Numbered from the stretch's first letter, positions 25,405-34,512 are shown. The stretch is DNA of 64,000 nt from Amycolatopsis granulosa (GCF_011758745.1 NZ_JAANOV010000001.1:372001-436000), one strand, 5' to 3'. Numbers and translations: made by a program. Notes: generated by a model not told the origin, from the sequence alone.

Positions 25405-26355
25405 ATGCATCGCGTGGTGGCCCTGGTGCGCCCCGTCCAGTCGACGTTCGAGCTCGGCTGTGCCTCCGAGGTCTTCGGGCTGGTGCGGCGCGGCATCCCG
25501 CAGCACTACCGGTTCGACGTCTGCACCGAGAACCCCGGCCCGGTGGCCACCACCGCCGGCTACGCGATGCACGTGTCCCGCGGGCTGTCCGCGCTCGGGG
25601 ACGCCGATACCGTCATCATCCCCGGCTGGTCCCCGGTGGAGGCACCGCTGTCCGGGCGAGTGCGCCGCGCGCTGCTGCGCGCACACGCCCGCGGGGCGCG
25701 GCTCGTCACGATCTGCGCCGGCGTGTTCGCCCTCGCGCGCACCGGGCTGCTCGACGGCCGCTCGGCGACCACCCACTGGGAGCGCGCCGACCAGCTGCAG
25801 CGTGAGTTCCCGCAGATCAAGGTCGAGCTGGACGTGCTCTACGTCGACCACGGCGACGTCGCCACCAGTGCCGGTGCCGGGGCGGGCGTCGACCTGTGCC
25901 TGCACCTCGTCCGCAAGGACCACGGCGCCGAGTACGCGGCCCTGATCGCGCGCCACATGGTGATGCCGCCGCACCGCGACGGCGGCCAGGCGCAGTTCGT
26001 GCCGCCCGCGCCGCCGGAGGACGACCTCGACGGGCTGCTGGAGTGGGCCGGCGAACGCCTCGGCACGCCGTTGTCGGTTGCGGATCTGGCCGCGCACCTC
26101 AACGTCTCGCCGCGCACGCTGGCCCGGCGCTTCGCCGAACAACTCGGCACCAGCCCCGGCGCCTGGCTGCTGGCGCGCCGGGTGGCCGAAGCCCGCCGCT
26201 TGCTGGAGGAGACCGAGCTGCCGGTGGAGGCCATCGCCGCCCGCGTCGGCCTCGTCTCCGCGGTCAACCTGCGCCGCCGCTTCCGTGACCACGTCGGCAC
26301 CACCCCGGGCGCCTACCGGCAGGCGTTCCGGGTCGCGTTCCGCGCGGCGTCCTGA
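25405..26355 (+). CDS. GlxA-type AraC regulator (DJ-1/PfpI-AraC fusion)
   Basis: 316 aa. The N-terminal DJ-1/PfpI domain covers about residues 1-180, with the nucleophile-elbow region LVTICAGVFALARTGLL and ATTHWERADQL. Two AraC helix-turn-helices follow: SVADLAAHLNVSPRTLARRF and AIAARVGLVSAVNLRRRFRD. Divergent from the cupin-DUF1990 pair, its probable target. A second protein of the same architecture is encoded at 29034. Confidence 0.9.
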   Translation: MHRVVALVRPVQSTFELGCASEVFGLVRRGIPQHYRFDVCTENPGPVATTAGYAMHVSRGLSALGDADTVIIPGWSPVEAPLSGRVRRALLRAHARGARLVTICAGVFALARTGLLDGRSATTHWERADQLQREFPQIKVELDVLYVDHGDVATSAGAGAGVDLCLHLVRKDHGAEYAALIARHMVMPPHRDGGQAQFVPPAPPEDDLDGLLEWAGERLGTPLSVADLAAHLNVSPRTLARRFAEQLGTSPGAWLLARRVAEARRLLEETELPVEAIAARVGLVSAVNLRRRFRDHVGTTPGAYRQAFRVAFRAAS

Positions 26356-26359
26356 CGCT

Positions 26360-26701
26360 CTACATCCGCTCGTCGCGGGGGAGGTGCGTGCTGTGCGCGT
26401 CGAACGCGCGCTGCCGTTCCCAGTCGCTCAGCAGGAACAGGAACGGACGGCCCGCGCACCGCGGGCACACCGTCGCGCACGCCACGTCGTAGCCGTCCGT
26501 CCGGGAGAACACCGACGTGACCACGCGCAGATCATCGGCGGCACCGCAGCCCTCGCACTGCGTGCCGAGCGGGCAGTCCCGGTGCCCGGCCAGGCTCTCC
26601 CGCGGCGGGTCGAAGGCGAGGTTGTCCAGGTCGTCGGCGTCCTGCCACACCGGACGGTGCTCGCGGAGGCGCCGCAGGCGGCTGCGGAGCTTGGTCACCA
26701 T
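26360..26701 (-). CDS. hypothetical protein with Cys-pair zinc ribbon
   Basis: 113 aa. Central CEGCGAADDLRVV and later CPRCAGRPFLFLL form a CxxC-CxxC zinc-ribbon pattern; basic MVTKLRSRLRRLREHRPVW at the N-terminus. ATG 26701 has GGAAGGGGACGAG upstream. Function unknown; an RNA- or protein-binding accessory role is possible. Convergent with the GlxA gene, 4 bp between stops. Confidence 0.65.
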   Translation of the reverse strand: MVTKLRSRLRRLREHRPVWQDADDLDNLAFDPPRESLAGHRDCPLGTQCEGCGAADDLRVVTSVFSRTDGYDVACATVCPRCAGRPFLFLLSDWERQRAFDAHSTHLPRDERM

Positions 26702-26896
26702 CGCGCTCGTCCCCTTCCCGCCGTCGTCACGTCCGGTCCCATGGTCGACCGGCCGGCGACCGGCGGCGGGCACAACACCCGGCCGTGCCGGCGAAACGAC
26801 CTGACCGGGTGACCGCGGGACCAAATGCTCTGGCCCGGCTCAGGGCCCGTGGCTAGCGTCGGTTGTTCCCTCATCGGCCAACCGCAGGAGGCGGGA

Positions 26897-27286
26897 ATGA
26901 GTGGCAAGATCGTGCACTTCGAGATCCCGTTCGACGACGGCGAGCGCGCTCGTGGCTTCTACCGCGAGGCGTTCGGGTGGAACGTGATGGTGATGCCCGA
27001 GATGGACTACACCATCGTCACCACGGGCCCCACCTCCGAGCAGGGCATGCCCACCGAGCCGGGGTTCATCAACGGCGGCATGTTCACCCGCGCCGAGTCC
27101 GCCCCGAAGAACCCGGTGCTCACGATCGACGTACCCGGCATCGACGCCGCGCTGGAGAAGATCGAACGGCTCGGTGGCTCGAAACTGGTCGGGCGCACCG
27201 AAATCCCGGGCATGGGCTACTACGCGTACTTCACCGACAGCGAGGGCAACGTCCTGGGCCTGTGGGAGAACAAGCCGCAGAGCTAG
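26897..27286 (+). CDS. VOC family protein (glyoxalase-like)
   Basis: 129 aa, one pair of beta-alpha-beta-beta-beta units. IVHFEIPFDDGERARGFYRE and YAYFTDSEGNVLGLWEN are typical of the VOC superfamily, with His near the N-terminus and a C-terminal Glu as possible metal ligands. GCAGGAGGCGGGA precedes the ATG. Its stop shares the CTAG at 27283-27286 with the convergent sigma-factor gene. Substrate unknown. Confidence 0.87.
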   Translation: MSGKIVHFEIPFDDGERARGFYREAFGWNVMVMPEMDYTIVTTGPTSEQGMPTEPGFINGGMFTRAESAPKNPVLTIDVPGIDAALEKIERLGGSKLVGRTEIPGMGYYAYFTDSEGNVLGLWENKPQS

Positions 27287-28431
27287 CCGCGCGCGTTGAG
27301 CCGGGCCGCCTGCCGCACGAGGTGGTCGCGCTCGGCCAGCGTGGGCGCCTGCCGCGCGGCCTCGGCGTAGAGCACGGCCGCCCGGCTCAGGTCGCCGTCC
27401 CGCTCGTGCAGGTACGCGGCCACCGCCGGGTATCGCGGCAGGCCCGGGTCGAGCTGGGCGAGCTCGGCGAGCCCGGCCCGGGCGCCGTCGGCCTCGCCGA
27501 CCGCCACCGCCCGGTTGAGCCGGACGACCGGGCTGCCGGTCAGCCGCACCAGCTCGTCGTACCACTCGACGATCTGCACCCAGTCGGTCTCCGCCGCGGT
27601 CGGAGCGTCGGCGTGCAGGGCCGCGATCGCGGCCTGTGCCTGGAACTCACCCAGCTGATCCCGGGCGAGCGCCGCCTGCAGGATCTCGACACCCTCGGCG
27701 ATCAGGCGTGTGTCCCAGCGGCCGCGGTCCTGCTCGGCCAGCGGCACCAGGCTCCCGTCGGGCGCGGTCCGGCTCGCCCGCCGCGCGTGGTGGAGCAGCA
27801 TGAGAGCGAGCAACCCCGCCACCTCCGGATGGTCGATCACGGCCGCCAGCTGCCGGGTCAGCCGGATCGCCTCGGCCGCGAGGTCGACGTCGCCGGAATA
27901 GCCCTCATTGAACACCAGGTACAGCACCCGCAGCACGGTCGCGACGTCACCCGGCTGGTCGAACCGCACCCGGGACACGGTCCGCTTGGCGCGGCTGATC
28001 CGCTGCGCCATCGTCGCCTCGGGCACCAGGTACGCCTGCGCGATCTGACGGGTGGTGAGCCCGCCGACGGCCCGCAGCGTGAGGGCGACCGCGGACGAGG
28101 GCGTCAGTGACGGGTGCGCGCACAGGAAGTACAGGTGCAGGGTGTCGTCCACCGCGACGTGATCGGGCACCGGCTCGTCGGCGACGGCCTCCTCCCGCCG
28201 CCGTCGCGCGGCCTCCGCCCGGGTGGCGTCCAGGAACTTCCGCCACGCGACGGTGACCAGCCACCCTTTGGGGTCACGTGGCGGGTCGGCCGGCCACACC
28301 CGCAGCGCCTCGACCAGCGCGTCCTGCACGGCGTCCTCGGCGGCCGCGAACTCGGCTCCCCGGCGGACGAGGATCCCGAGCACACCGGGCGTGAGGCTGC
28401 GGAGCAGCGTCTCGTCCCTCGGCGTGGTCAT
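27283..28431 (-). CDS. ECF42-type RNA polymerase sigma factor with TPR-like C-terminus
   Basis: 382 aa, about twice a simple ECF factor. The sigma-2 region includes AEDAVQDALVEALRVWPADP and the sigma-4 region LTLRAVGGLTTRQIAQAYLV. A helical C-terminal extension (about residues 190-382) has repeats such as PAVAAYLHERDGDLSRAAVL. That architecture and the adjacent DGPF gene are the hallmark of the ECF42 group. Start ATG 28431 overlaps the DGPF stop by 4 nt. No anti-sigma gene is present; the extension is thought to replace it in this group. Confidence 0.9.
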   Translation of the reverse strand: MTTPRDETLLRSLTPGVLGILVRRGAEFAAAEDAVQDALVEALRVWPADPPRDPKGWLVTVAWRKFLDATRAEAARRRREEAVADEPVPDHVAVDDTLHLYFLCAHPSLTPSSAVALTLRAVGGLTTRQIAQAYLVPEATMAQRISRAKRTVSRVRFDQPGDVATVLRVLYLVFNEGYSGDVDLAAEAIRLTRQLAAVIDHPEVAGLLALMLLHHARRASRTAPDGSLVPLAEQDRGRWDTRLIAEGVEILQAALARDQLGEFQAQAAIAALHADAPTAAETDWVQIVEWYDELVRLTGSPVVRLNRAVAVGEADGARAGLAELAQLDPGLPRYPAVAAYLHERDGDLSRAAVLYAEAARQAPTLAERDHLVRQAARLNARG

Positions 28432-28835
28432 TCGCCGAGGGTGGGCGGCTCGGTCAGGAGGGGACGCAGTTCGAGCCATTCGTGGATCGGCTTGCCGCCC
28501 GCGCCCGGTGCCGCGGACAGCTCACCGGCCAGTTCGACGGCGCGGTCGTAGCCGTCGACGTCGATCACCATCCAGCCCGCGATGAGGTCCTTGGTCTCGG
28601 CGAACGGGCCGTCGGTGACCGGCGGGCGGCCCTCGCCGTCGTAGCGGACCCAGGTGCCCTCCGGCGCCAGCGCCAGCTCGCCGGCGAACTCGCCGGTCGC
28701 CTCCAGGCGGTCGGCGAAGTCACGCATGTACTGCATGTGCGCGGAGAACTCGTCCCGCGTCCACCGGTCCATCGGCACGTTGTTGACCGGAGCCGGCGCG
28801 CCGCGGTAGTGCTTGAGCAACAGGTACTTGGCCAT
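28428..28835 (-). CDS. DGPF/YCII-related protein
   Basis: 135 aa. Contains TDGPFAETKDLIAGW with the namesake DGPF motif, and FADRLEATGEFAGELAL. These small proteins are the usual partners of ECF42 sigma factors. Here the two genes overlap by 4 nt. It is probably the first gene of the pair and the likely target of the sigma factor (family knowledge). Biochemical role unknown. Confidence 0.9.
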   Translation of the reverse strand: MAKYLLLKHYRGAPAPVNNVPMDRWTRDEFSAHMQYMRDFADRLEATGEFAGELALAPEGTWVRYDGEGRPPVTDGPFAETKDLIAGWMVIDVDGYDRAVELAGELSAAPGAGGKPIHEWLELRPLLTEPPTLGE

Positions 28836-29033
28836 CGTGATCTCCGTGTTCTCCTCGATGCGGCCCGGCCCGGTGGTGGGCCGGTGTCACCGCGGGGACG
28901 GAGCCGGCGGCACGTTCTCGACATCCGCCGGGAGTGGTCCGGATGTTACCCGGGACGGCGACGCGGCACGGGTGTCCGGATCTGACAGAACCCGGTCATT
29001 GCCGCCATCGGCTCCGGCGGTCACGATGGATGC

Positions 29034-30017
29034 ATGAGCCTCACCCGCCGCATCGTGATCGCGGTCTTCCCCGACGTCGACCTCCTCGACGTCACCGGCC
29101 CGGCCGAGGTGTTCGCGCTGGCCAACCGGGAGACCGGGGGCGCCGCGGGCTACCGCGTCCAGCTCGCCGGCCCGGTGGCCGGACCGGTCACCACCTCGGC
29201 CGGGGTGCGGCTGGTCACCGACCTCGCCTTCGCCGAGGTCGACGGCGCGGTCGACACGCTCATCGTGCCCGGCGCGGTGGACCCGCACCCGGACGGGCCG
29301 GTCGCCCGGATCGACCAGGACGTGGTGACCTGGGTGAAGGCCGCCGCCCCACTGGCCCGCCGGGTCGCCTCGGTGTGCGTGGGCGCGCACCTGCTGGCCG
29401 CGGCCGGGCTGCTGGACGGCCGCACCGCGACCACCCACTGGTCCACGGCGGCGCAACTGGCCGCCGACCACCCGTCCGTGCGCGTCGACCCCGATCCGAT
29501 CTTCGTCCGGTCCGGCAACGTGTGGACCGGCGCCGGGATCAGCGCCTGCATGGATCTCGCGCTGGCGCTGGTGACCGAGGACCTGGGGGAGGAGGTCGCC
29601 CTGGCCGTGGCCCGCCAGCTGGTCGTCTACCTCAAACGGCAGGGCGGGCAGAGCCAGTTCTCGGTCCCGCTCAGCCGCCCGCCCTCGGCCCGGCGGGACA
29701 TCGACGAGCTGCGGATGTTCATCGCCGACCACCTGGACGACGACCTGTCCAGCGCGGCGCTCGCTGCCCGCATGTGCCTGAGCGAGCGGCACTTCGCCCG
29801 CGTGTTCCGGCGCGAGACCGGCACCACCCCGGCCGCCTACGTCGAAGCGGCACGGGTGGAGGCGGCTCGCCGCCTGCTGGAGAGCACCGACGAGCCGCTG
29901 GACCGGATCGCCGCGGCCTGCGGGCTGGGCTCGGTGGAAACCCTGCACCGGGCGCTGCGCAAGCAGATCGGCACCACCCCGGCGGCCTACCGCCGCCGCT
30001 TCCGCACCACAGCCTGA
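29034..30017 (+). CDS. GlxA-type AraC regulator (DJ-1/PfpI-AraC fusion)
   Basis: 327 aa. DJ-1-like N-terminal domain with VASVCVGAHLLAAAGLL (Cys at the nucleophile elbow) and ATTHWSTAAQL; C-terminal AraC domain with ALAARMCLSERHFARVFRRE and IAAACGLGSVETLHRALRKQ. It shares architecture and many residues with the protein at 25405. The isochorismatase-like gene at 30101 follows after 83 bp and may be its target. Confidence 0.9.
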   Translation: MSLTRRIVIAVFPDVDLLDVTGPAEVFALANRETGGAAGYRVQLAGPVAGPVTTSAGVRLVTDLAFAEVDGAVDTLIVPGAVDPHPDGPVARIDQDVVTWVKAAAPLARRVASVCVGAHLLAAAGLLDGRTATTHWSTAAQLAADHPSVRVDPDPIFVRSGNVWTGAGISACMDLALALVTEDLGEEVALAVARQLVVYLKRQGGQSQFSVPLSRPPSARRDIDELRMFIADHLDDDLSSAALAARMCLSERHFARVFRRETGTTPAAYVEAARVEAARRLLESTDEPLDRIAAACGLGSVETLHRALRKQIGTTPAAYRRRFRTTA

Positions 30018-30100
30018 ACACCCCTGGTGTTCACCCCCGGGCGCGGCCCCCGCCGCGTCCGTGCTGTCCCGTTTTCCCGCAACCGAACAGGAGTTCCGTC

Positions 30101-30703
30101 ATGCCCGTTTCCGCCACCCTGCGCGAGGTTTCCGGCCTCGGCACCGAGCTGCCGCGCCTCGCCGACGCCACGCTCATCATGATCGACTACCAGAACACCT
30201 ACCGCACCGGTGTGATGACCCTGGAGGGAGCCGAACCCGCCGTCGCCGCCGGTGCCCGGCTGCTCGCCGCCGCCCGCGCCGCCGGCACGCCGGTCGTCCA
30301 CGTCGTCAACGACGGCGGCCCCGGCACCCCGTACGACATCCGGGCCGAGATCGGTGCGATCAGCCCCGAGGTCGCCCCGCTCGACGGGGAACCGGTGGTG
30401 GTCAAGCAGGTCCCCAACGCCTTCCACGACACCACCCTGGAGAAGGTGCTGCGCGACCTGGGCGCCGGCCCGGACCTGGTGCTGGCCGGGTTCATGACCA
30501 ACATGTGCGTTCTGTTCACCGCCCAGGGCGCCTTCAACCTCGGCTACCGGCCGACCGTCGTCGCCGAGGCCAGCGCCACGCGGTCCCTGCCGGCACCCGA
30601 CGGAACGCCGGTGGCCGCCGACGCGCTGCACACCGCGGCGCTGACGACCATCGGCGACCTGTTCGGCACAGTCGCTCCCACGGTGGCCGACCTGACCGCC
30701 TGA
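30101..30703 (+). CDS. isochorismatase-like cysteine hydrolase
   Basis: 200 aa. Catalytic triad regions: LIMIDYQNTY (Asp), VVKQVPNAFHDT (Lys), and AGFMTNMCVLFTAQGA (Cys). Family members hydrolyse amides such as nicotinamide or isochorismate; substrate here unknown. ACAGGAG stands before the ATG. Downstream of, and possibly regulated by, the GlxA-type regulator at 29034. Confidence 0.88.
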   Translation: MPVSATLREVSGLGTELPRLADATLIMIDYQNTYRTGVMTLEGAEPAVAAGARLLAAARAAGTPVVHVVNDGGPGTPYDIRAEIGAISPEVAPLDGEPVVVKQVPNAFHDTTLEKVLRDLGAGPDLVLAGFMTNMCVLFTAQGAFNLGYRPTVVAEASATRSLPAPDGTPVAADALHTAALTTIGDLFGTVAPTVADLTA

Positions 30704-30807
30704 CCGGGCGCCGTGGTGGTGCGGCACCGGGCCGATGCCGCACCACCGCCTGCCGGGCTGCCCCAGTCCCAAGTGGACCCGGTCCCAGGTGCACCCCGCT
30801 GGGGGAA

Positions 30808-31555
30808 TCAGCTGTGCGGTGCCGTTCCGGCCGGATCCTGCCGAGCAGTCGTGTGCTGCTGGTGCGGCGGGAACAGGAAGCACAGCAGGGCGGCGGTCAC
30901 CAGAGCCATGGCGCACACCAGGAACGTGAACTGCATGGCGTGGACGAACCCGGTGGCGAACGTGTCGGCGGCGATGCGTTCGTACAGACCGGCCGTGGCC
31001 GGGTCGAGGCCGCCGGGCGACACGGGCGGACCGAAGTGGTGCGCGGCAGCGGCGCTGTCGCCGATGAACTGCCCGCGCAGATCTTCCGGTAGTTGCGCGG
31101 CGCGCTTCCCGGCCTCGCTGTGCAGGGCCGAGGAGAGGCGGGCCGACAGCAACACGCCCACCACGGCGGTGCCGAGGACGCCACCGATCTGCCGCGTGGT
31201 GCTGGAGACTCCGGACGCCGCCCCGGCGAGCCCGGGGCTGACACCGTCCATAGTGGCCTGCTGCAGCGGGGCGAACGTCGCACCGCTGGCCATCCCGATG
31301 ATGACCAAGCCGGGCAGCAGGCTCCACGCGCTGCTGGTCGGCCTGGTAAGGGGCACCACCAGACCGGTCTAGCGCCGAGGCGATGGTGAAGGTGACGACG
31401 CCGATCACGTACAGCCGCCGGTATCCGAAGACGTCTCCCAGCCACCCGGTCGTGACCAGCAGCACCGAGAAGACGAGCAGGTACCCGTCGATCACCCACA
31501 ACACCTCGTCGGAGGAGGCACCGATACTGCCCATCAGGGTGGGGATGGCGGTGGC
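30808..31555 (-). pseudogene. decayed DHA2-type MFS transporter
   Basis: Two pieces of one transporter gene in different frames. The upstream piece (31555-31373) encodes ATAIPTLMGSIGAS, then VLWVIDGYLLVFSVLLVTTG and DVFGYRRLYVIGVV, that is the first helix's end to helix 3. The downstream piece (31359-30808) encodes LLPGLVIIGMASGATFAPLQ onward, the last helices and tail. Roughly 250 residues between them are missing and the frame shifts at about 31371. The normal N-terminus upstream of the first piece is also gone. Confidence 0.85.
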
Positions 31556-31785
31556 GTGGCGGATCGTTCGGCGGATTTGCGTTCCGGCATTCCGGAGACC
31601 TCCCTGCGGGAGCCGTCTGCGGGGTGGTGACCGCGATCAGGCCGCCGGCGCAGCACACGGTCCGGGGCAGAGCCGCCGGAGCGCGGAGAGAACCACACGA
31701 GTGCATGCGCGTCACCACCCAGCTCCCTTGGCGGTCATCGATCACCGCCAGCGCCTGTGGCCCCGATCTTCAACACGGCACGTTC

Positions 31786-31824
31786 CTCTCCTCGGATGGG
31801 CAGCGGGTTCCCATCCGAGGAGAG
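31786..31824. repeat. perfect 15-bp inverted repeat
   Basis: CTCTCCTCGGATGGG (31786-31800) and CCCATCCGAGGAGAG (31810-31824) form a perfect stem with a 9-nt loop. It lies in the otherwise gene-free stretch 31556-31936 between the MFS relic and the tetR stop, 112 bp downstream of tetR. It may be a tetR terminator or an element end. No gene is seen in the rest of that stretch. Confidence 0.6.
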
Positions 31825-31936
31825 TTGGCCACCCCTGAGGGCGGTGAGCCGCTACTGCGCCCTGACCCTGGGGCCCTGATGGTTCCGCGCGCACAGCAAG
31901 GGGCTTCGGGTGGGACGCGGCGGCGGTCCGAGGGTT

Positions 31937-32515
31937 TCAGTCCAGCAGGGCGCGCAGCGCCAGGTCGGCGATCTGCCGCAGCTCGTCGTGGCTGCGGCCA
32001 GCTGCCGCCTGGACGGCGATGCCGTCGGAGATCGTCTGGACGAGGGCCGCCAGGGCGGCCGGTTCATAGCGGGAGGGCAGATCCGTGGCCCGCTCCAGCC
32101 GCCTGCGCAGCGCTGCCTCACCCGCCTTCCGCACCGCGATGGCGTCTTGGCGCACGGTGTGCGCTTCGGGGCCGCGGGCGTGCACGCTGCTGACGCACAG
32201 GCAGCCCTGGGGCGTGTTCTGGCCCGCGGTCAGGCCCACGGCTCCGTGGATCAGCTGCTTGACGACCTCACGGCCGGTCGGCGCGTCCAGGGCGTCGGCA
32301 GTGTAGGCGCCGGGGCCGTCGAGGTAGCGGGCCAGGACCTTGGCGAACAGCTCCTCCTTGTTGCCGAAGGCGGCGTAGAGGCTGGGCTTGTTGATGCCCA
32401 TCGCGGCGGTCAGGTCGGTGAGCGAAGTGCCCTCGTAGCCGTGCTGCCAGAACACCTCCAGCGCGCGGTCGAGCGCGGCGTCGGCGTCGAACGAGCGTGG
32501 ACGTCCGCCGGGCAT
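31937..32515 (-). CDS. TetR/AcrR family repressor
   Basis: 192 aa. HTH region TDLTAAMGINKPSLYAAFGN, then KEELFAKVLARYL. ATG 32515 has GGGAGGA 5 nt before it; an upstream in-frame ATG at 32533 is less well placed. Divergent from the Gfo/Idh/MocA gene at 32631, with two TACC-N4-GGTA palindromes between them, so it probably represses both. Confidence 0.9.
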   Translation of the reverse strand: MPGGRPRSFDADAALDRALEVFWQHGYEGTSLTDLTAAMGINKPSLYAAFGNKEELFAKVLARYLDGPGAYTADALDAPTGREVVKQLIHGAVGLTAGQNTPQGCLCVSSVHARGPEAHTVRQDAIAVRKAGEAALRRRLERATDLPSRYEPAALAALVQTISDGIAVQAAAGRSHDELRQIADLALRALLD

Positions 32516-32547
32516 GCCGTCCTCCCTGATCATGGAACGAGTTTTAT

Positions 32548-32611
32548 ACCTATCGGTAGATTACCTCTTGCGCCCGCATCCCGCGCTGCTTTAGTTTCAT
32601 ACCGAAGGGTA
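32548..32611. promoter_or_regulatory. paired TACC-N4-GGTA operators
   Basis: Two 12-bp inverted repeats of identical design, TACC-TATC-GGTA at 32548-32559 and TACC-GAAG-GGTA at 32600-32611, lie 52 bp apart between the divergent tetR and oxidoreductase genes in an AT-rich stretch. Each is placed to block one promoter. Confidence 0.65.
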
Positions 32612-32630
32612 CATAATTAAGGGGTGTCAC

Positions 32631-33710
32631 ATGATCCGAGTCGGAGTTGTCGGGGCCAGCGGTTGGGCGGACGGCTCGCACCTGCCCGCACTCGCTGCGC
32701 TTGAAGCCTTCGAGGTGACCGCGGTCGCGACCACCAATCAGGCCAGCGCGGACCGGGCGGCCGCAGCGCATGGCGTCCGGCACGCCTTCGCCGACGCGGG
32801 TGAGCTCGTGGCGCACCCCGAGGTCGACCTGGTCGTCGTCTCGGTGAAGGCATCCGGACATGCCGCTGTGATCAAGGCCGCGCTCAAGGCCGGCAAGCAC
32901 GTCGTGTCCGAGTGGCCGTTGGGTGTCGACGCCGACCAAGCGAGCGAGCTGGCCGAGGCCGCCGCGACCGCTGGCGTCGTCCACGCGGTCGTCCTCCAGG
33001 GGCACCACTCGCCGAGCGCCCGCTTCGCCGCCGACCTCCTGGCCGCTGGCCGGATCGGCACGCTCGAATCGGTCGCGCTGGTGGCGGAGGGCGCACCCTG
33101 GGGCGGCAGTCAAATCTCGCCGGAACTGGTGTTCGGCCTCGACCCCTCGGAGGGAACCAACATCCTGACCATCATGGCCGGTCACTTCCTGGCCACGCTC
33201 GAACGGGTCGCGGGCCCCTTGGCCGAGGTCTCGGCACGGCTGCCCCGGACGCACGACCACGTGCTGGTCTCCGGCACGGAGCGCACCGTACCCAATGCCA
33301 CATCCAGCCACGTGCTGGTACACGGGTTGCTGGCCGGCGGCGCGACCGCATCCATCGCCGTGCACGGCGGCAACGGTCCCATCCAGGATGCGTTCCTGCT
33401 CAAGCTCGTCGGCAGTGACGCAACGCTGACCGCCACCCCGGCCCGGCCCGGGACGTACATTCACTGGGGCGACTGGGACATCAGAATCGGAGATGACGTC
33501 CTAGCCCTGCCCGGCACCTACCGCACCGTCCCCGCCGGCGTCCGGTCCGGCCCACCGGCCAACATCGCGGCCCTCTACCAGGAGGTCGCCCGGGCCATCG
33601 CCGAAGACCGGCAGCCACACCCCAGTTTCGAGACTGCGCTGCGCCACCACCGGCTCCTTGCCGCCATCGAACGCTCCGCGGCGGAGGGAATCGCCTCGAA
33701 AATCTCCTAA
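32631..33710 (+). CDS. Gfo/Idh/MocA family oxidoreductase
   Basis: 359 aa NAD(P)-dependent sugar or inositol-type dehydrogenase. The Rossmann start IRVGVVGASGWADGSHLPAL, the AGKHVVSEWPLG box with Glu/Trp-Pro in place of the common EKP, and a C-terminal alpha/beta domain are visible. Loss of the EKP lysine (E-W-P here) could alter catalysis. Divergent from the TetR gene; substrate unknown. AAGGGG precedes the ATG. Confidence 0.87.
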   Translation: MIRVGVVGASGWADGSHLPALAALEAFEVTAVATTNQASADRAAAAHGVRHAFADAGELVAHPEVDLVVVSVKASGHAAVIKAALKAGKHVVSEWPLGVDADQASELAEAAATAGVVHAVVLQGHHSPSARFAADLLAAGRIGTLESVALVAEGAPWGGSQISPELVFGLDPSEGTNILTIMAGHFLATLERVAGPLAEVSARLPRTHDHVLVSGTERTVPNATSSHVLVHGLLAGGATASIAVHGGNGPIQDAFLLKLVGSDATLTATPARPGTYIHWGDWDIRIGDDVLALPGTYRTVPAGVRSGPPANIAALYQEVARAIAEDRQPHPSFETALRHHRLLAAIERSAAEGIASKIS

Positions 33711-33729
33711 CTCGCCCGGCACCGGCGAG
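33711..33729 (+). terminator. short hairpin after oxidoreductase
   Basis: CTCGCC (33711-33716) and GGCGAG (33724-33729) form a 6-bp stem directly after the stop codon. No U-tract. The following 253 bp to the CGNR stop hold no gene that I can support. Confidence 0.45.
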
Positions 33730-33982
33730 GGCGGCTGTGCCCGGTCCGGGGCATTCACGTTCGTGGGTGGCGAGGCGGAATGCCCGAGGGTCACAAGCCG
33801 GGCACAGCCCGACACTCCGGCCGGACTCCGTCGTCGCGGTCAGCGTTCCGCGGGCCGTGGTGACCGCTCGTGGAGCCCGGTGCGGGGGAGACCCAGCTGA
33901 GCGGTGACCCCACGGGCGGGCGTCCAACGGCCGTGGTCTGCTCCTGCTGGCCTCCGGCGCCGCCCCTACCCGGGCACGATGC

Positions 33983-34495
33983 TCAACCGTGCCGCCGGGC
34001 GTGGGCGGCGACGCGGGCGCGGTTGCCGCAGATCCGGCTGTCGCACCAGCGGCGGTGCGCGCGGGCGGAGACGAAGACCTTGTGGCAGCCCTCGCCCTGG
34101 CAGCGTCGCAGCTGCTCGGCCTGCTGACCGAGGAGGAAATCGACGAGCGCCCGGCCGAGCAGGTGCTGCACGGCCTCCGGGCCGGTTCCGTCCAGTGCGA
34201 CGCCGCCGGGCGCGGGCCGTATCAGGAAGCCGGCAGGGGAGAGGCCGGGACCGGTGGCGAGGTCGAGTTCCGCCGCCGGTGGCGGCTCGCCGGCCGCGAT
34301 GCGGTGCAGGACGAGCTGGGTGGCGTCCCGGCGTGCGAGGACGTCCGGCAGATGGTCCGACCGCAGCTCGGCCGCGCAAGCGGCCAGGACGGGCCACGGC
34401 CGGGCCCAGGCGCGGAACCGCTCGAGGGTCGCGATGCGGTCCCGCTCCCGGGAGGACCGGGTGTTGGCGAACGCCAGGGCCAGGGGCTCGGCCAT
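33983..34495 (-). CDS. CGNR zinc-finger regulator (ABATE-type)
   Basis: 170 aa. The C-terminal zinc finger reads CQGEGCHKVF followed by HRRWCDSRICGNRARVAAH, the CGNR signature. The N-terminal ABATE-like domain has LALAFANTRSS. These are putative stress-responsive transcription regulators. Divergent from the fusion protein at 34559 over a 63-bp gap that carries a perfect inverted repeat, so likely autoregulated and regulating that neighbour. Confidence 0.87.
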   Translation of the reverse strand: MAEPLALAFANTRSSRERDRIATLERFRAWARPWPVLAACAAELRSDHLPDVLARRDATQLVLHRIAAGEPPPAAELDLATGPGLSPAGFLIRPAPGGVALDGTGPEAVQHLLGRALVDFLLGQQAEQLRRCQGEGCHKVFVSARAHRRWCDSRICGNRARVAAHARRHG

Positions 34496-34512
34496 GGTCC
34501 GGACTCTAGCAA

